The notes below the pieces were generated by a model. The model saw only the letters and a list, made by a program, of their open reading frames with translations. It made no database searches and was not told the DNA's origin. This document shows positions 36,127 to 44,990 of a stretch of DNA of 64,000 bases, piece by piece (the stretch's first letter is position 1; each line of letters opens with the position of its first letter). The DNA comes from Aliarcobacter cryaerophilus (GTDB taxonomy: Bacteria; Campylobacterota; Campylobacteria; Campylobacterales; Arcobacteraceae), in NCBI RefSeq assembly GCF_014352935.1, contig NZ_CP060694.1, positions 1,956,389 through 2,020,388 on the forward strand. The letters are read 5' to 3'. A program made the position numbers and the translations under genes.

Positions 36127-36152
36127 TGTGAACTCCTATTAAAATATTAAGC

Positions 36153-36171
36153 TTGATAGTACTTCTATCAA
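36153..36171. repeat. Inverted repeat in the hsp20 leader
   Basis: TTGATAG and CTATCAA (7 bp each) flank a five-base loop. By the predicted promoter it lies at the very 5' end of the hsp20 mRNA. It may stabilise the transcript or be a second regulator site; the arms do not pair with the ribosome site. Confidence 0.6.
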
Positions 36172-36180
36172 ACTGCTGAA

Positions 36181-36209
36181 ATTTTATCAAATTTTTTAGC
36201 ACTTGTCAA
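36181..36209 (-). promoter_or_regulatory. Sigma-70 promoter of hsp20
   Basis: Read on the minus strand, TTGACA (36209-36204) and TAAAAT (36186-36181) are spaced 17 bases. The -35 box overlaps the CIRCE element, so bound HrcA would block RNA polymerase. The expected transcription start is near 36174. Confidence 0.8.
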
Positions 36210-36222
36210 GATAGAGTGCTAA
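36196..36222. promoter_or_regulatory. CIRCE element (HrcA operator)
   Basis: TTAGCACTT, a nine-base spacer and GAGTGCTAA match the CIRCE consensus TTAGCACTC-N9-GAGTGCTAA with one mismatch. It lies about 70-96 bases upstream of the hsp20 start. hrcA itself is not in the window. Confidence 0.9.
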
Positions 36223-36228
36223 TTTATT

Positions 36229-36672
36229 CTACATCATACCGCAACCACCCATCATTCCTGTTTTGAAAAATCTTGCAGTTACTGTATCCATACTTTTTAT
36301 ATGATTTATAAGCCAATTTATTACATCATATTCAATATAGTTTTTAAGTTTCAATATATCTTTGCTTTTCTCAAAATTATTCCAAACTGCTTTTATCTCC
36401 TCTATATTTGCATCATGTTCACCTTTATGAAATGGATATGCAAAAAAACCTCTTTTTACCATCTCCTCTTCTTCAGTTGCAAAATGGTTTACAGTATGTT
36501 CAATCCACTCTTTATATTTCATTTTTAGATTTTCAAAATTTTCTAAAGAACTATTCTGATTATAAAGTTCTATATTTTTATAAAGATCATTTATTATATC
36601 AACATCCTCATAGTGAGTCTCATTCATAAAATCCATATCAACAATTGGTAATCTATTTTTATCTATTAACAT
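36229..36672 (-). CDS. Bacteriohemerythrin-like protein with Met/Cys/Gly tail
   Basis: This 147-residue four-helix protein has the hemerythrin di-iron ligands: DMDFMNETHYEDV near the start, then HTVNHFATEEEEM, HKGEHDANI, and WLINHIKSMD towards the end. Such proteins bind O2 or act as O2/iron sensors or carriers in microaerophiles. The last residues, FKTGMMGGCGMM, form an unusual Met/Gly/Cys tail that could bind metal. The gene ends seven bases from the CIRCE element of hsp20 and starts with AGGATTTAAA before the ATG. It is transcribed towards hsp20 but is not clearly in its operon. Confidence 0.88.
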   Translation of the reverse strand: MLIDKNRLPIVDMDFMNETHYEDVDIINDLYKNIELYNQNSSLENFENLKMKYKEWIEHTVNHFATEEEEMVKRGFFAYPFHKGEHDANIEEIKAVWNNFEKSKDILKLKNYIEYDVINWLINHIKSMDTVTARFFKTGMMGGCGMM

Positions 36673-36738
36673 TTTAAATCCTAAAAAATTTTTGTGATGG
36701 TATCTATTTACATATTATTTTATATTGATTATAGTCAA

Positions 36739-37785
36739 TTATATTCCAGCTCCATCTTCAAAACTTCTTAATTTTCTTGTTCTAATTCCTACTATATCAC
36801 CTTTTTTTATATTTTTATCACTAAATTCATAGTGTGCCAACTCAACTAAAACAACTCTTTTTTCATCATTTAAATATGTAAGTTCAACTTTTACAAAAGA
36901 CCCTGCTAGTTGTATATATTTTACTTTTGCATGAATTATTGCTTCACTATCATTTATATCTACAATTTCTAACTCATGAGGACGAATAAGATACTTATTA
37001 TCTGTTATATCTTCTAAGTTAGCACCATCTTCAATCTCTCTTGCGTGAAATAGATTTACATTTCCTAAAAAGTTTATTACAAACTCGTTTTTAGGATTAT
37101 GAAATACATCTTCAGGAGTTCCTATTTGCTCAATTTTCCCTTTGTTTATTACAACAATTCTATTTGCAACTTCCAAAGCCTCTTCTTGATCATGTGTTAC
37201 TAAAATAGTTGTAATTCCAAGCTCCTCTTGAAGCTCTTTTAACCATCTTCTTAAATCAGTTCGTACCTTTGCATCAAGTGCACCAAATGGCTCATCAAGT
37301 AATAATACTTTTGGTTCAACTGCCAAAGCTCTTGCCAAAGCAACTCTTTGTCTCTGACCACCTGAAAGTTGCCAAGGAAATCTTGAAGCAAATCCATCAA
37401 GTTGTATTAGTTTTAAAAGTTTTGTAACTTTTTCTTCTATCTCTTTGTTGCTAAGTCTTTGTTTTTTAGGTTTTACTCTAAGACCAAAAGCTATATTTTC
37501 AAAAACTGTCATATGTCTAAATAGAGCATAGTGTTGGAATACAAACCCTATATCTCTATCTTTAATATCTTTTTTAGCCACATCAATATTGTTAAATAAA
37601 ATTTCCCCTTTGTCTATGCTATCAACCGTTTCAAGTCCTGCAATCATTCTTAAAAGTGTTGTTTTTCCACTTCCTGAAGGTCCTAAAAGAGCTAAAAGTT
37701 CACCTTCAACTATGTCCAAGTTTATATCTTGTAAAGCTGTAAAGTTTCCAAAATATTTTGTTAAATTTTTTACTTCTATTTTCAT
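36739..37785 (-). CDS. cysA: Sulfate/thiosulfate ABC transporter ATP-binding protein
   Basis: This is a 348-residue ATPase of the sulfate importer CysTWA-Sbp. Walker A is [14 protein letters not shown] (about 34-47), the signature [15 protein letters not shown], and Walker [15 protein letters not shown]-terminal TOBE-like region (about 250-348) fits CysA. It is the last gene of the cysT-cysW-cysA operon, 15 bases after cysW, and no periplasmic binding protein is in the operon itself; sbp lies about 8 kb away under a matching promoter. Confidence 0.93.
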   Translation of the reverse strand: MKIEVKNLTKYFGNFTALQDINLDIVEGELLALLGPSGSGKTTLLRMIAGLETVDSIDKGEILFNNIDVAKKDIKDRDIGFVFQHYALFRHMTVFENIAFGLRVKPKKQRLSNKEIEEKVTKLLKLIQLDGFASRFPWQLSGGQRQRVALARALAVEPKVLLLDEPFGALDAKVRTDLRRWLKELQEELGITTILVTHDQEEALEVANRIVVINKGKIEQIGTPEDVFHNPKNEFVINFLGNVNLFHAREIEDGANLEDITDNKYLIRPHELEIVDINDSEAIIHAKVKYIQLAGSFVKVELTYLNDEKRVVLVELAHYEFSDKNIKKGDIVGIRTRKLRSFEDGAGI

Positions 37786-37800
37786 TTTTTATTTCCTGCT

Positions 37801-38661
37801 TTATTGTTCATTATCTAATTTTTTAATTTTTCTCTGCACTTTCCACTCTAAAATATATTTTAAAACAAGAGTTAAAAGTGCCAATATTGCTAAAAGTGTT
37901 GAAACTGCAAAAGCTGCAACAAAGTTGTATTCGTTGTATAAAATCTCAACTTGAAGTGGCATAGTGTTTGTAACACCTTGAATATGCCCTGATACAACTG
38001 AAACAGCTCCAAATTCACCCATTGCTCTTGCATTACATAATATTACTCCATAAAGTAATCCCCATTTTATATTTGGTAAAGTAACTTTTAAAAATGTTTG
38101 AAAACCACTAGCGCCCAAAAGAAGTGCTGCTTGTTCTTCATCATTTCCCATCTCTTGCATTAAAGGAATTAGCTCACGTGCCACAAATGGAAATGTTACA
38201 AATATAGTTGCAAGTACAATTCCAGGAACTGCAAAAATTATTTGAATATCGTTTTCTACTAAATAGTGTCCAAACCAACCTTGTGCTCCAAAAAGTAAAA
38301 TATATACAAACCCAGAAATAACAGGACTTACAGCAAAAGGCAAATCAATCAAAGTAATTAAAAAACTTTTCCCAAAAAATGAGTATTTTGCTATTGCCCA
38401 AGATGCACATATTCCAAAAATTACATTTAGTGGTACTGCAATGGCTGCAGTTATAAATGTAAGTTTTATTGCACTTAATACATACTCATCATTAAAACTT
38501 AAAAAATATGCTTCATAACCTTTTCTAAATGCTTCTGCAAATATTGTAATCAAAGGAACTACAAGCATAATAAGTAAAAAAGCTACTGCTATAAAAATTA
38601 ATGAATATTTTACTAATCTTGATTCTGTTTGTGAACTTTGTGAATTACTTATAGTTTTCAT
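37801..38661 (-). CDS. cysW: Sulfate ABC transporter permease CysW
   Basis: This is an inner-membrane permease with about six helices and the cytoplasmic EAA loop ([21 protein letters not shown] near residues 182-202 of the longer form) that contacts CysA. I start at the ATG at 38661, which overlaps the cysT stop (ATGA) and has AATGGAGGCAAT in front; 286 residues. An upstream ATG at 38694 would overlap cysT by 37 bases. Later residues [18 protein letters not shown] are the conserved permease signature. It pairs with CysT. Confidence 0.92.
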   Translation of the reverse strand: MKTISNSQSSQTESRLVKYSLIFIAVAFLLIMLVVPLITIFAEAFRKGYEAYFLSFNDEYVLSAIKLTFITAAIAVPLNVIFGICASWAIAKYSFFGKSFLITLIDLPFAVSPVISGFVYILLFGAQGWFGHYLVENDIQIIFAVPGIVLATIFVTFPFVARELIPLMQEMGNDEEQAALLLGASGFQTFLKVTLPNIKWGLLYGVILCNARAMGEFGAVSVVSGHIQGVTNTMPLQVEILYNEYNFVAAFAVSTLLAILALLTLVLKYILEWKVQRKIKKLDNEQ

Positions 38662-39512
38662 ATTGCCTCCATTCCTTTTCTTCTTGAACTCCATCTTTGT
38701 AAAATGTTAATTAAAAGCAACATAACAAAAGAGATTAAAAGCATCACAACTGCAATTGCTGTTGCTCCTGCAAAATCGTACTGTTCAAGCTTTGTAATAA
38801 TCAAAAGTGTGCTAATCTCTGTTTTAAATGGCATATTTCCAGCTATAAAAACAACTGAACCATACTCACCTAAAGCTCTTGCAAAAGATAGTGCAAATCC
38901 TGTTAAAACTGCTGGGAAAATAGTAGGAAGTATCACTTTATAAAAAGTTTGCCATCTACTAGCCCCTAAACTTGCACTTGCTTCTTCTTGCTCAATTTGA
39001 ATCTCTTCAAGAGCTGGTTGAACTGTTCTTACAACAAAAGGAAGCCCAATAAATATTAAAGCAATTGTAATCCCAATAGGTGTAAATACTATTTTAATTC
39101 CAAGTGGCTCTAAAATTTGTCCAAACCAACCAGAACTTGAATATAAAGTTGTAAGTGCAATACCTGAAACAGCTGTTGGAAGAGCAAAAGGTAAATCAAC
39201 AATTGCATCAAAAACTCTTTTCCCAAAAAATGTATATCGCACCAAACACCAAGCAACAATTACTCCAAAAATTGTATTAATAAGAGCAGCTATTAGTGAA
39301 GTTACAAAAGTTAGTTTATAACTAGCTACCACTCTTGCATCTGTTGAGGCACTTATAAAAGCATCAAATCCCATACTAAAAGCTTCAGTAAAAAGTGCAA
39401 TTAGTGGAATGATTACAATAATACTTAAATAAAATACCGTATATCCCATAGTCAAACCAAAACCAGGAATAGGTGAATTTGGTCTTTTTAATATTCCAAA
39501 ATTTAATCTCAT
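38658..39512 (-). CDS. cysT: Sulfate ABC transporter permease CysT (CysU)
   Basis: This 284-residue membrane permease has the motif [21 protein letters not shown], the EAA loop, then [19 protein letters not shown], both diagnostic of CysT. It opens with [22 protein letters not shown]. It is the first gene of cysTWA. Its promoter region contains a perfect 12-bp palindrome and a GGTGA/TCATC operator overlapping a strong -10 box, shared with sbp and the Rrf2 gene, so sulfate import is probably controlled by that regulator. Confidence 0.93.
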   Translation of the reverse strand: MRLNFGILKRPNSPIPGFGLTMGYTVFYLSIIVIIPLIALFTEAFSMGFDAFISASTDARVVASYKLTFVTSLIAALINTIFGVIVAWCLVRYTFFGKRVFDAIVDLPFALPTAVSGIALTTLYSSSGWFGQILEPLGIKIVFTPIGITIALIFIGLPFVVRTVQPALEEIQIEQEEASASLGASRWQTFYKVILPTIFPAVLTGFALSFARALGEYGSVVFIAGNMPFKTEISTLLIITKLEQYDFAGATAIAVVMLLISFVMLLLINILQRWSSRRKGMEAI

Positions 39513-39570
39513 ATAAACCCTTTTTATATAACATACACTAGATTAGTGAATGTTAAAATTAGACAAAAAA

Positions 39571-39606
39571 ATAGATGATTAAATTAATCATCTATAAAAT
39601 TGGTGA
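39571..39606. promoter_or_regulatory. Tandem Rrf2-type operators upstream of cysT
   Basis: A 25-base perfect palindrome (39571-39595, 12-bp arms around A39583) gives GATGA-N9-TCATC. Its right half overlaps a second site, TCATC (39588-39592), N9, GGTGA (39602-39606), which runs into the -10 box. The second site matches the sbp site TCACC-N9-GGTGA. Confidence 0.7.
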
Positions 39607-39635
39607 ATTATAACTATTTCTTTTTTATTTGTCAA
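39607..39635 (-). promoter_or_regulatory. cysT promoter
   Basis: On the minus strand TTGACA (39635-39630) and TATAAT (39612-39607) are 17 bases apart, a full consensus sigma-70 promoter. The operator begins directly after the -10 box. Confidence 0.85.
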
Positions 39636-39675
39636 GAAAAAGGAAAAAGATTGTTTATCCTTTTTACTCTTTATT

Positions 39676-39893
39676 TTATTTATAAAGTTTTAATTTATCT
39701 TTAATATGTTTTTCAAAATTTTCTACTCTTTCTCTAATATTATTTTCATTTAAATTCTGAGAAGATATTATTTTTTACTTTTATCAAAATAATCATTAAT
39801 AGTTAAATTGGGTTGAGAAAAATATAAGCTATCACTAGGATATTTTCCTTGTAATTCTTCCACGATTTTTAATAATTTATTTTTACTAATGAT
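39676..39893 (-). pseudogene. Decayed duplicate of the 3' end of the 40644-43574 helicase gene
   Basis: This stretch aligns base for base with about 40641-40858, the last 70 codons of the neighbouring helicase gene, with scattered substitutions. Read on the minus strand it encodes NKLLKIVEELQGKYPSDS followed by LYFSQ and TINDYFDKSKK. A run of six A, against seven in the intact gene, then shifts the frame into stops. Its terminal LYK and stop are preserved. No 5' part exists, so it is a fragment left by duplication or recombination, not a gene. The two copies are direct repeats enclosing the lipoprotein and small secreted protein genes. Confidence 0.85.
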
Positions 39894-39918
39894 TTAAAAA
39901 ATAAAAACTATTTCAAAA

Positions 39919-40194
39919 TTACTCACATGTAAATACTAAATTAACTTCTGGAAAAACACCAAAACCTTGTGGTTGAACTCTTTTACTAATCATCATATAT
40001 TTTTTATTTTCTCTAGAACACATTTCATTTGCTTTTTTTACAGCATCAACTTGCATTCCTGAAAGAGATACAAAACCACTATCACCAACTAAAAGTATTT
40101 CTTTTTGTTCAGGTGTATCTTGTAATACATTTGTAGTTACACATCCTGAGAATAAAATTGTTGCAAGACAAGCATAGATTGATTTTTTTAACAT
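39919..40194 (-). CDS. Small lipoprotein
   Basis: This 91-residue protein has a lipoprotein signal (MLKKSIYACLATILFSGC, with lipobox LFSGC and the lipid-modified Cys at 18). The mature part (about 74 residues) contains GDSGFVSLSGMQVDAVKKAN and ends EVNLVFTCE, with two further cysteines that may pair. It lies between the decayed helicase fragment and a divergently transcribed small secreted protein. I do not recognise a family. Membrane location (inner face of the outer membrane or periplasmic side of the inner membrane) is inferred from the lipobox. Confidence 0.8.
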   Translation of the reverse strand: MLKKSIYACLATILFSGCVTTNVLQDTPEQKEILLVGDSGFVSLSGMQVDAVKKANEMCSRENKKYMMISKRVQPQGFGVFPEVNLVFTCE

Positions 40195-40312
40195 AAAGTT
40201 CCCTTGATAATTTATTTTATGTTATTATTCTAACATTAGTTCACACCAAATAGTATTAAAGGTTAAAACTGGATGATGAATAAAATGAAAATATACTAGA
40301 GGGAGATCAAAG

Positions 40313-40591
40313 GTGAACAAAATTATTTTAATAGTATTGTTAGTTACAAATTCTTTTTCTTTTGTTGCAGGTGGTAGCAATTTAGATTATTTTGGTTATC
40401 CTCAACATAATTGTAAAAAACCTTATAAGCCTTATGAGTTTAGAGACCAGTGGGAATTAGATGACTATAAATATTCCTATAACCGATATATAAAATGTAT
40501 AAATGAATATATTGAGAATGGAAATAACGATATACAAAGAATACAAGAAGAACAGCAAAGAGCTGTAGATGAAGCTAAAAGGAATTATTAA
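40313..40591 (+). CDS. Small exported protein of unknown function
   Basis: This 92-residue protein starts at a GTG with GGGAGATCAAAG in front. Residues 1-20 form a signal peptide (MNKIILIVLLVTNSFSFVAG). The mature part is hydrophilic, has two cysteines (in HNCKKPYKPYEF and YIKCINEY, likely a disulfide), many Tyr, and ends in a Gln/Glu/Arg-rich helix. Similar small proteins with a YKYSYNRYIKC motif are annotated as hypothetical in this group of bacteria. It is flanked by the two copies of the helicase 3' repeat. Confidence 0.7.
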   Translation: MNKIILIVLLVTNSFSFVAGGSNLDYFGYPQHNCKKPYKPYEFRDQWELDDYKYSYNRYIKCINEYIENGNNDIQRIQEEQQRAVDEAKRNY

Positions 40592-40643
40592 ATTATTCCT
40601 TTAAAATTATAACTTGACTAACCTTGTAAATAGAATTAAATAA

Positions 40644-43574
40644 TTATTTGTAGAGTTTTAATTTATCTTTGATATGTTTTTCAAAATTTTTTGCTCTTTT
40701 TCTAATATCATTTTCATTTAAATTATGAGAAGATATTATTTTTTTACTTTTATCAAAATAATCATTAATAGTTGAATTCAGTTGAGAGAAATATAAGCTA
40801 TCATTAGGATATTTTTTTTGTGCATCATGCACAATTTTTAATAATTTATTTCTGCTATTTTTAGAAAAGTTTTCAATGGAATTAGATTCATTATTTTTTG
40901 TAGATTTATTTTTTATATTTTGTTGAATAGATTTTGTTTTTATCTTTAATCCTAACCAATCGTTCCAATTACTCCAATTACTCAAAGTTTTCTTTTTTTG
41001 TTTATCTCCAGTGATTGTCAAAGTTTGATATATAAATGTATAGAATATTTGAGGTGATTTAGGAATATTAGCCGGAAAATCTGGTTTTGTTCTATATATT
41101 TCCCATTCTTGAATAGAAGTTAAATTTAAGCTATGAACAAATAACTTTGCTTCTTTATAATTCAAAAATTTTTTCATTTGATATTTAAAACAATTTAGAA
41201 AATCATTTGAATCTAAATAATTGTAAATATACCATTCATTTTCATCAAAAATATCATAAGTTAAATTATCTACTGACATATTTGAATTTAACCATTTATT
41301 CCAACTTTCCCATTCTTGCTTATAAAACGCTCTAGGGTCTTTAGGTAGTTGTATAGGAAAATCTTTTTTAGAAGTGTACTCTACCCAATTTTCAAGTTTT
41401 TTAATTTTTTTACTTCTTATATATTTTTTTGCATCAACATAAGATAAATAAGATAATTTATTCTCTTTGCCAAAAATTAAATTTTTTACATTATCAAATT
41501 TTTTTATAAAACTATTTACTATTTGAATGGAATGAATTATATTATTTATCTTTATAATTATATCTTCATATTCATATTCATGTAAATTCGAAATAATATC
41601 TATAATATCAAAGCACTCTGCTATATCAATAGTTTCTAATAATGGCAGTATTTCATTAAAATACTCTTCATTAAATTTAATATAAAAATTAGAGTTATCC
41701 AATAATAATTCATCATTATTTATATAATATGTAAAATCTTTGATATTAAATTCTATAATAATTTCTTTTATTAATTTATATAACTTAAGTTTGTATGTTA
41801 GTTCTATAATTGAATTTAAAGTTATTATATTTAGCTTTATCAATGTTTTTAAATTGTTCATATCGAGTGTATATTCTAATTTTTGAGCAATTTCTTTATC
41901 TATTTCTTTTTCATTCCATTGATTAAAATAATTCAAAAAATCTTTAGCATTAAATTTTAAATTTTTAAAAAATAAGTCTAAATTTTCACTATTATTAATA
42001 TCAGTACAAATGGATAAAAATAGTTTTAACTGTTCATCTAATTTTAATTTATCTTCTTTACATAAATTACTATAACCGTTCTGATTTGATTTTATTCTTT
42101 CCTTTATTTTTTCCTTTAGGTTAGAATCAAATGATTTATTAAATTCTTTAATAGCTTCATTTCTCTTATCAATTAATATTTGTAAAATATTATTTAAATC
42201 AACACTATCTTCATTTATATTCTTATTATTGTAGTTATTAGATGAGCTAAATTCAATAAACTCTTCATTTCCATAATATTGAGAAACTAATGTTAAAGAT
42301 TTACAATCACAGTTTAAAAATAATTTATTATCTATATGTACAAAATTACTTTTATAGGTATGAGATTTTTCACAACCTGCACATTTATATAAATTTTTAT
42401 TTTCTAATTCTTTAATAGTATGACACTCTAAACATTCCCAGTAATAGTTATCTTCTTTTTTTCTCAATTTTATATTTTCACTATTACAACTCGAGCAAGT
42501 AGTTTTGTTTTTCATATCAATATTGTTGTTAAAATTTTCTTTTATTGGTTCTAATGGATCACCTAATTCCTCAATAACATTTCCACAATCTAGTAAAATT
42601 GCTATTTTTTTATTTGGAGCTTTTCTCAATACTCTACCAACCATTTGCTTATATAAAATTTGGCTTTTTGTTGGTCTTGCTATAATTGCTAAATCAGTAT
42701 CTGGAACATCAAATCCTGTTGTTAGCTTTAATACTGAAACTAAAACTTTAATATAGCCTTTTTTGAAGTTTTCTATAGTTTCAAATTCATCTCTATCATT
42801 ATTTGAATGAAGTGATTTTGCATTAAAACCTTCATTTTTAAATGCTTCTGTTAATAATTCACAGTGATTTATATCAACAGCAAATACAATTGTTTTTTTT
42901 GATTTTTCAATAAACTCTTTTGATGTTCTAATAATTTCAAGTATAGTATTATTGTTAGAAACTACTTTAGATAATTGACTTAAATTGTAATCACCAGCAG
43001 TTAATTTTACATTTTTTAGATTTTGTCTAACAAGAACATAAGATTCCAAAGGTACTAAATATTCATTTTCAATCATATATTTCATATCGTATTTGTTTAT
43101 AACCAAATCAAAACCTTGCAGTAATCTACCATTTCTATCATAAGGCGTTGCAGAAAGACCAATAATTCTTATATTTGGTTTATCTTTTATAAGATTTTCA
43201 ATCATTTTCCCATCAAAACCATAATGAATTTCATCAATAATAATTACATCAGGATTTAAATCTCTTCTTGAAGCAGTTTGTATTGTACTTATTAAAATAG
43301 GATGATTTTTATCATATGGAGTATTTTTATGAATTTTTTGAGGTTTTGAATTTTTGAATGTATTTAAAGTTTGTTCCATAAGATTTATTTTTGGTGCTAT
43401 AAATAATATTTGGTTATTGTATTTATTGCAAAGCTCAATCGCTATGCTATATGAAATTAAAGTTTTACCTCCACCAGTAGGAAGTTGAATTAAAGTATTT
43501 CCTTTAAACTCAATTGTTCTATCTATAATGTCTTGTTGGTATGGATAAGGTTTCTTAAAAATGAATAGCTCCAA
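40644..43574 (-). CDS. Large superfamily 2 helicase with zinc-ribbon and repeat C-terminus
   Basis: This 976-residue protein has an N-terminal SF2 (ResIII-like) helicase core: Walker A LPTGGGKT (31-38), DEIH box (114-117), GLSATPYDRNG, and QMVGRVLRKAP. Next comes a cysteine cluster (CSSC, CLEC, CAGC, CDC within about 360-430), probably zinc-binding. The middle is a helical Asn/Lys/Ile-rich region of unknown fold. The last third has two repeats of the form W-x2-Y-...-DFP-...-P-x3-FY-...-W-x2-WL (about 765-810 and 855-915), reminiscent of phage-integrase repeat units. It is AT-rich even for this genome and flanked by a duplicated 3' end. DNA repair, restriction-like defence or mobile-element function are all possible; nothing adjacent is a methylase or nuclease. 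Confidence 0.82.
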   Translation of the reverse strand: MELFIFKKPYPYQQDIIDRTIEFKGNTLIQLPTGGGKTLISYSIAIELCNKYNNQILFIAPKINLMEQTLNTFKNSKPQKIHKNTPYDKNHPILISTIQTASRRDLNPDVIIIDEIHYGFDGKMIENLIKDKPNIRIIGLSATPYDRNGRLLQGFDLVINKYDMKYMIENEYLVPLESYVLVRQNLKNVKLTAGDYNLSQLSKVVSNNNTILEIIRTSKEFIEKSKKTIVFAVDINHCELLTEAFKNEGFNAKSLHSNNDRDEFETIENFKKGYIKVLVSVLKLTTGFDVPDTDLAIIARPTKSQILYKQMVGRVLRKAPNKKIAILLDCGNVIEELGDPLEPIKENFNNNIDMKNKTTCSSCNSENIKLRKKEDNYYWECLECHTIKELENKNLYKCAGCEKSHTYKSNFVHIDNKLFLNCDCKSLTLVSQYYGNEEFIEFSSSNNYNNKNINEDSVDLNNILQILIDKRNEAIKEFNKSFDSNLKEKIKERIKSNQNGYSNLCKEDKLKLDEQLKLFLSICTDINNSENLDLFFKNLKFNAKDFLNYFNQWNEKEIDKEIAQKLEYTLDMNNLKTLIKLNIITLNSIIELTYKLKLYKLIKEIIIEFNIKDFTYYINNDELLLDNSNFYIKFNEEYFNEILPLLETIDIAECFDIIDIISNLHEYEYEDIIIKINNIIHSIQIVNSFIKKFDNVKNLIFGKENKLSYLSYVDAKKYIRSKKIKKLENWVEYTSKKDFPIQLPKDPRAFYKQEWESWNKWLNSNMSVDNLTYDIFDENEWYIYNYLDSNDFLNCFKYQMKKFLNYKEAKLFVHSLNLTSIQEWEIYRTKPDFPANIPKSPQIFYTFIYQTLTITGDKQKKKTLSNWSNWNDWLGLKIKTKSIQQNIKNKSTKNNESNSIENFSKNSRNKLLKIVHDAQKKYPNDSLYFSQLNSTINDYFDKSKKIISSHNLNENDIRKRAKNFEKHIKDKLKLYK

Positions 43575-43735
43575 TATAATTTTTTATATCCTAGCATAAT
43601 TATATATATTTATCTTATATCTAAATTTTTTTTAATAAGAGAAATAATTTATTGGATAAAATATTTTAAGTATAGTATTACAATAATAAAAATCTACTCT
43701 AAAAAACTTAAGTTTTATATAAAACTAAGTGCTTA

Positions 43736-44959
43736 TTATAATTTTATATCTTTAATATTTTTAGGCTCATCAAATAAATATCCCTGAAAATAATCAATCT
43801 CTAGCTCTTTACAAGTTTTAAAAATCTCTTTTGATGATATAAACTCAGCAACTGTTTTTATACCAACTTTTTTCGCAAAAAATACTATCGCTTCAACAAC
43901 TGCTTTAGCAGAAAGAGATTTATTTATATCTTGAATAATAGAACCATCTAATTTTATAAAATCGGCTTGTAATTTAACCAAATATGAAAAATTTGAGTAA
44001 CCAGTTCCAAAATCATCAATTGCAATTTTTACACCTAAATTTTTAACTATTTTTATAAAAGATACTAGTTCTTCTATATTTTCAACACCTTCGCTCTCTG
44101 TTATTTCTATAGTTAAAAAGTAACCAACATCATGTTCACATATTTTTTGAATCAAAAAATCGCAAATATCTTTTTCCAAAATATCACTAATCGATAAATT
44201 TATACTAAACTCTATATTTTTACCCTCAAAAAATTCAAATGATTTTTGAACTACTTTTTTTGTTATTTCTCCATATAGGTTGATTTTTTTTGCTCTATCT
44301 ATAAAAAAATAAGGAGATACTATCTCTCCTTTGGTATCTTTCATTCTTACTAATATTTCATATTTTTTATCATTTTGATTACTAATTGATTGTGCAAATA
44401 TTTCAAATCTATCTTTTTTTATAGCTTGAATAATTTGTGCTTCCCAATATAAATCTTGCTCAATTGTTAAAGAGTTTGGATGACATACTTGATGTTGTTC
44501 ACTATCAAAAATTACGAGATTGTGTTTTAAGACTCTTGTTTGTTTTAGCGCAAATTCTGCACAAAATAGAAGTTCTGGATAGTTTATAGCAACTCCAGCT
44601 CTTAAGGGAATATATACTTTATGTCCATCTAGTTCAATTGGTGAGTATCCAAAATGCCAAGTAGTTGCTTTTATAGTTTGAATAAATCTCTCTTTTGAAG
44701 TATTTTCACTTGCAGTTGCAACAAAAATATCTCCACCTAAATAGTACATCTGACTATTTTCAAATCTCTCCTGAAGTCTTACAGAGATTATTTTTAATAT
44801 TTTTTCTCCAAAATCATATCCATAGTAGTGATTTATATTTCCAAAACCACTTATATCAAATATTACAAGTTTATTAAAAAAGCCATTTTCTACATCTTTT
44901 AAAAAAGCTTTTCTATTGGGTAGTAAAATCTCATTATTTTTACTCTCTTTTTTTACCAA
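43736..44959 (-). CDS. Diguanylate cyclase-like (degenerate GGDEF) / EAL phosphodiesterase protein
   Basis: This 407-residue cytoplasmic protein has a GGDEF domain (about 1-160) whose signature reads GGDIF, so cyclase activity is doubtful, and an EAL domain (about 170-400). The EAL catalytic residues look mostly intact: EILVRM at the EAL position, a conserved Asn in INLS, ITES, AIDDFGTGYSNFSYLV, the lysine in IKLDGS, and VAEF. It is therefore probably a c-di-GMP phosphodiesterase, perhaps with the GGDEF half sensing GTP. The start is TTG with AAGGAGCTAAAT in front. It follows the ThiF-rhodanese gene by 31 bases and may be in the same transcript. Confidence 0.88.
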   Translation of the reverse strand: MVKKESKNNEILLPNRKAFLKDVENGFFNKLVIFDISGFGNINHYYGYDFGEKILKIISVRLQERFENSQMYYLGGDIFVATASENTSKERFIQTIKATTWHFGYSPIELDGHKVYIPLRAGVAINYPELLFCAEFALKQTRVLKHNLVIFDSEQHQVCHPNSLTIEQDLYWEAQIIQAIKKDRFEIFAQSISNQNDKKYEILVRMKDTKGEIVSPYFFIDRAKKINLYGEITKKVVQKSFEFFEGKNIEFSINLSISDILEKDICDFLIQKICEHDVGYFLTIEITESEGVENIEELVSFIKIVKNLGVKIAIDDFGTGYSNFSYLVKLQADFIKLDGSIIQDINKSLSAKAVVEAIVFFAKKVGIKTVAEFISSKEIFKTCKELEIDYFQGYLFDEPKNIKDIKL

Positions 44960-44990
44960 ATTTAGCTCCTTTTAAAATGAAAAGAGGTTT

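Noticed and set aside
36153..36171. FourU-type RNA thermometer in the hsp20 leader
   Set aside because: The hairpin arms do not pair with the AGGAG ribosome site and there is no run of four U facing it.
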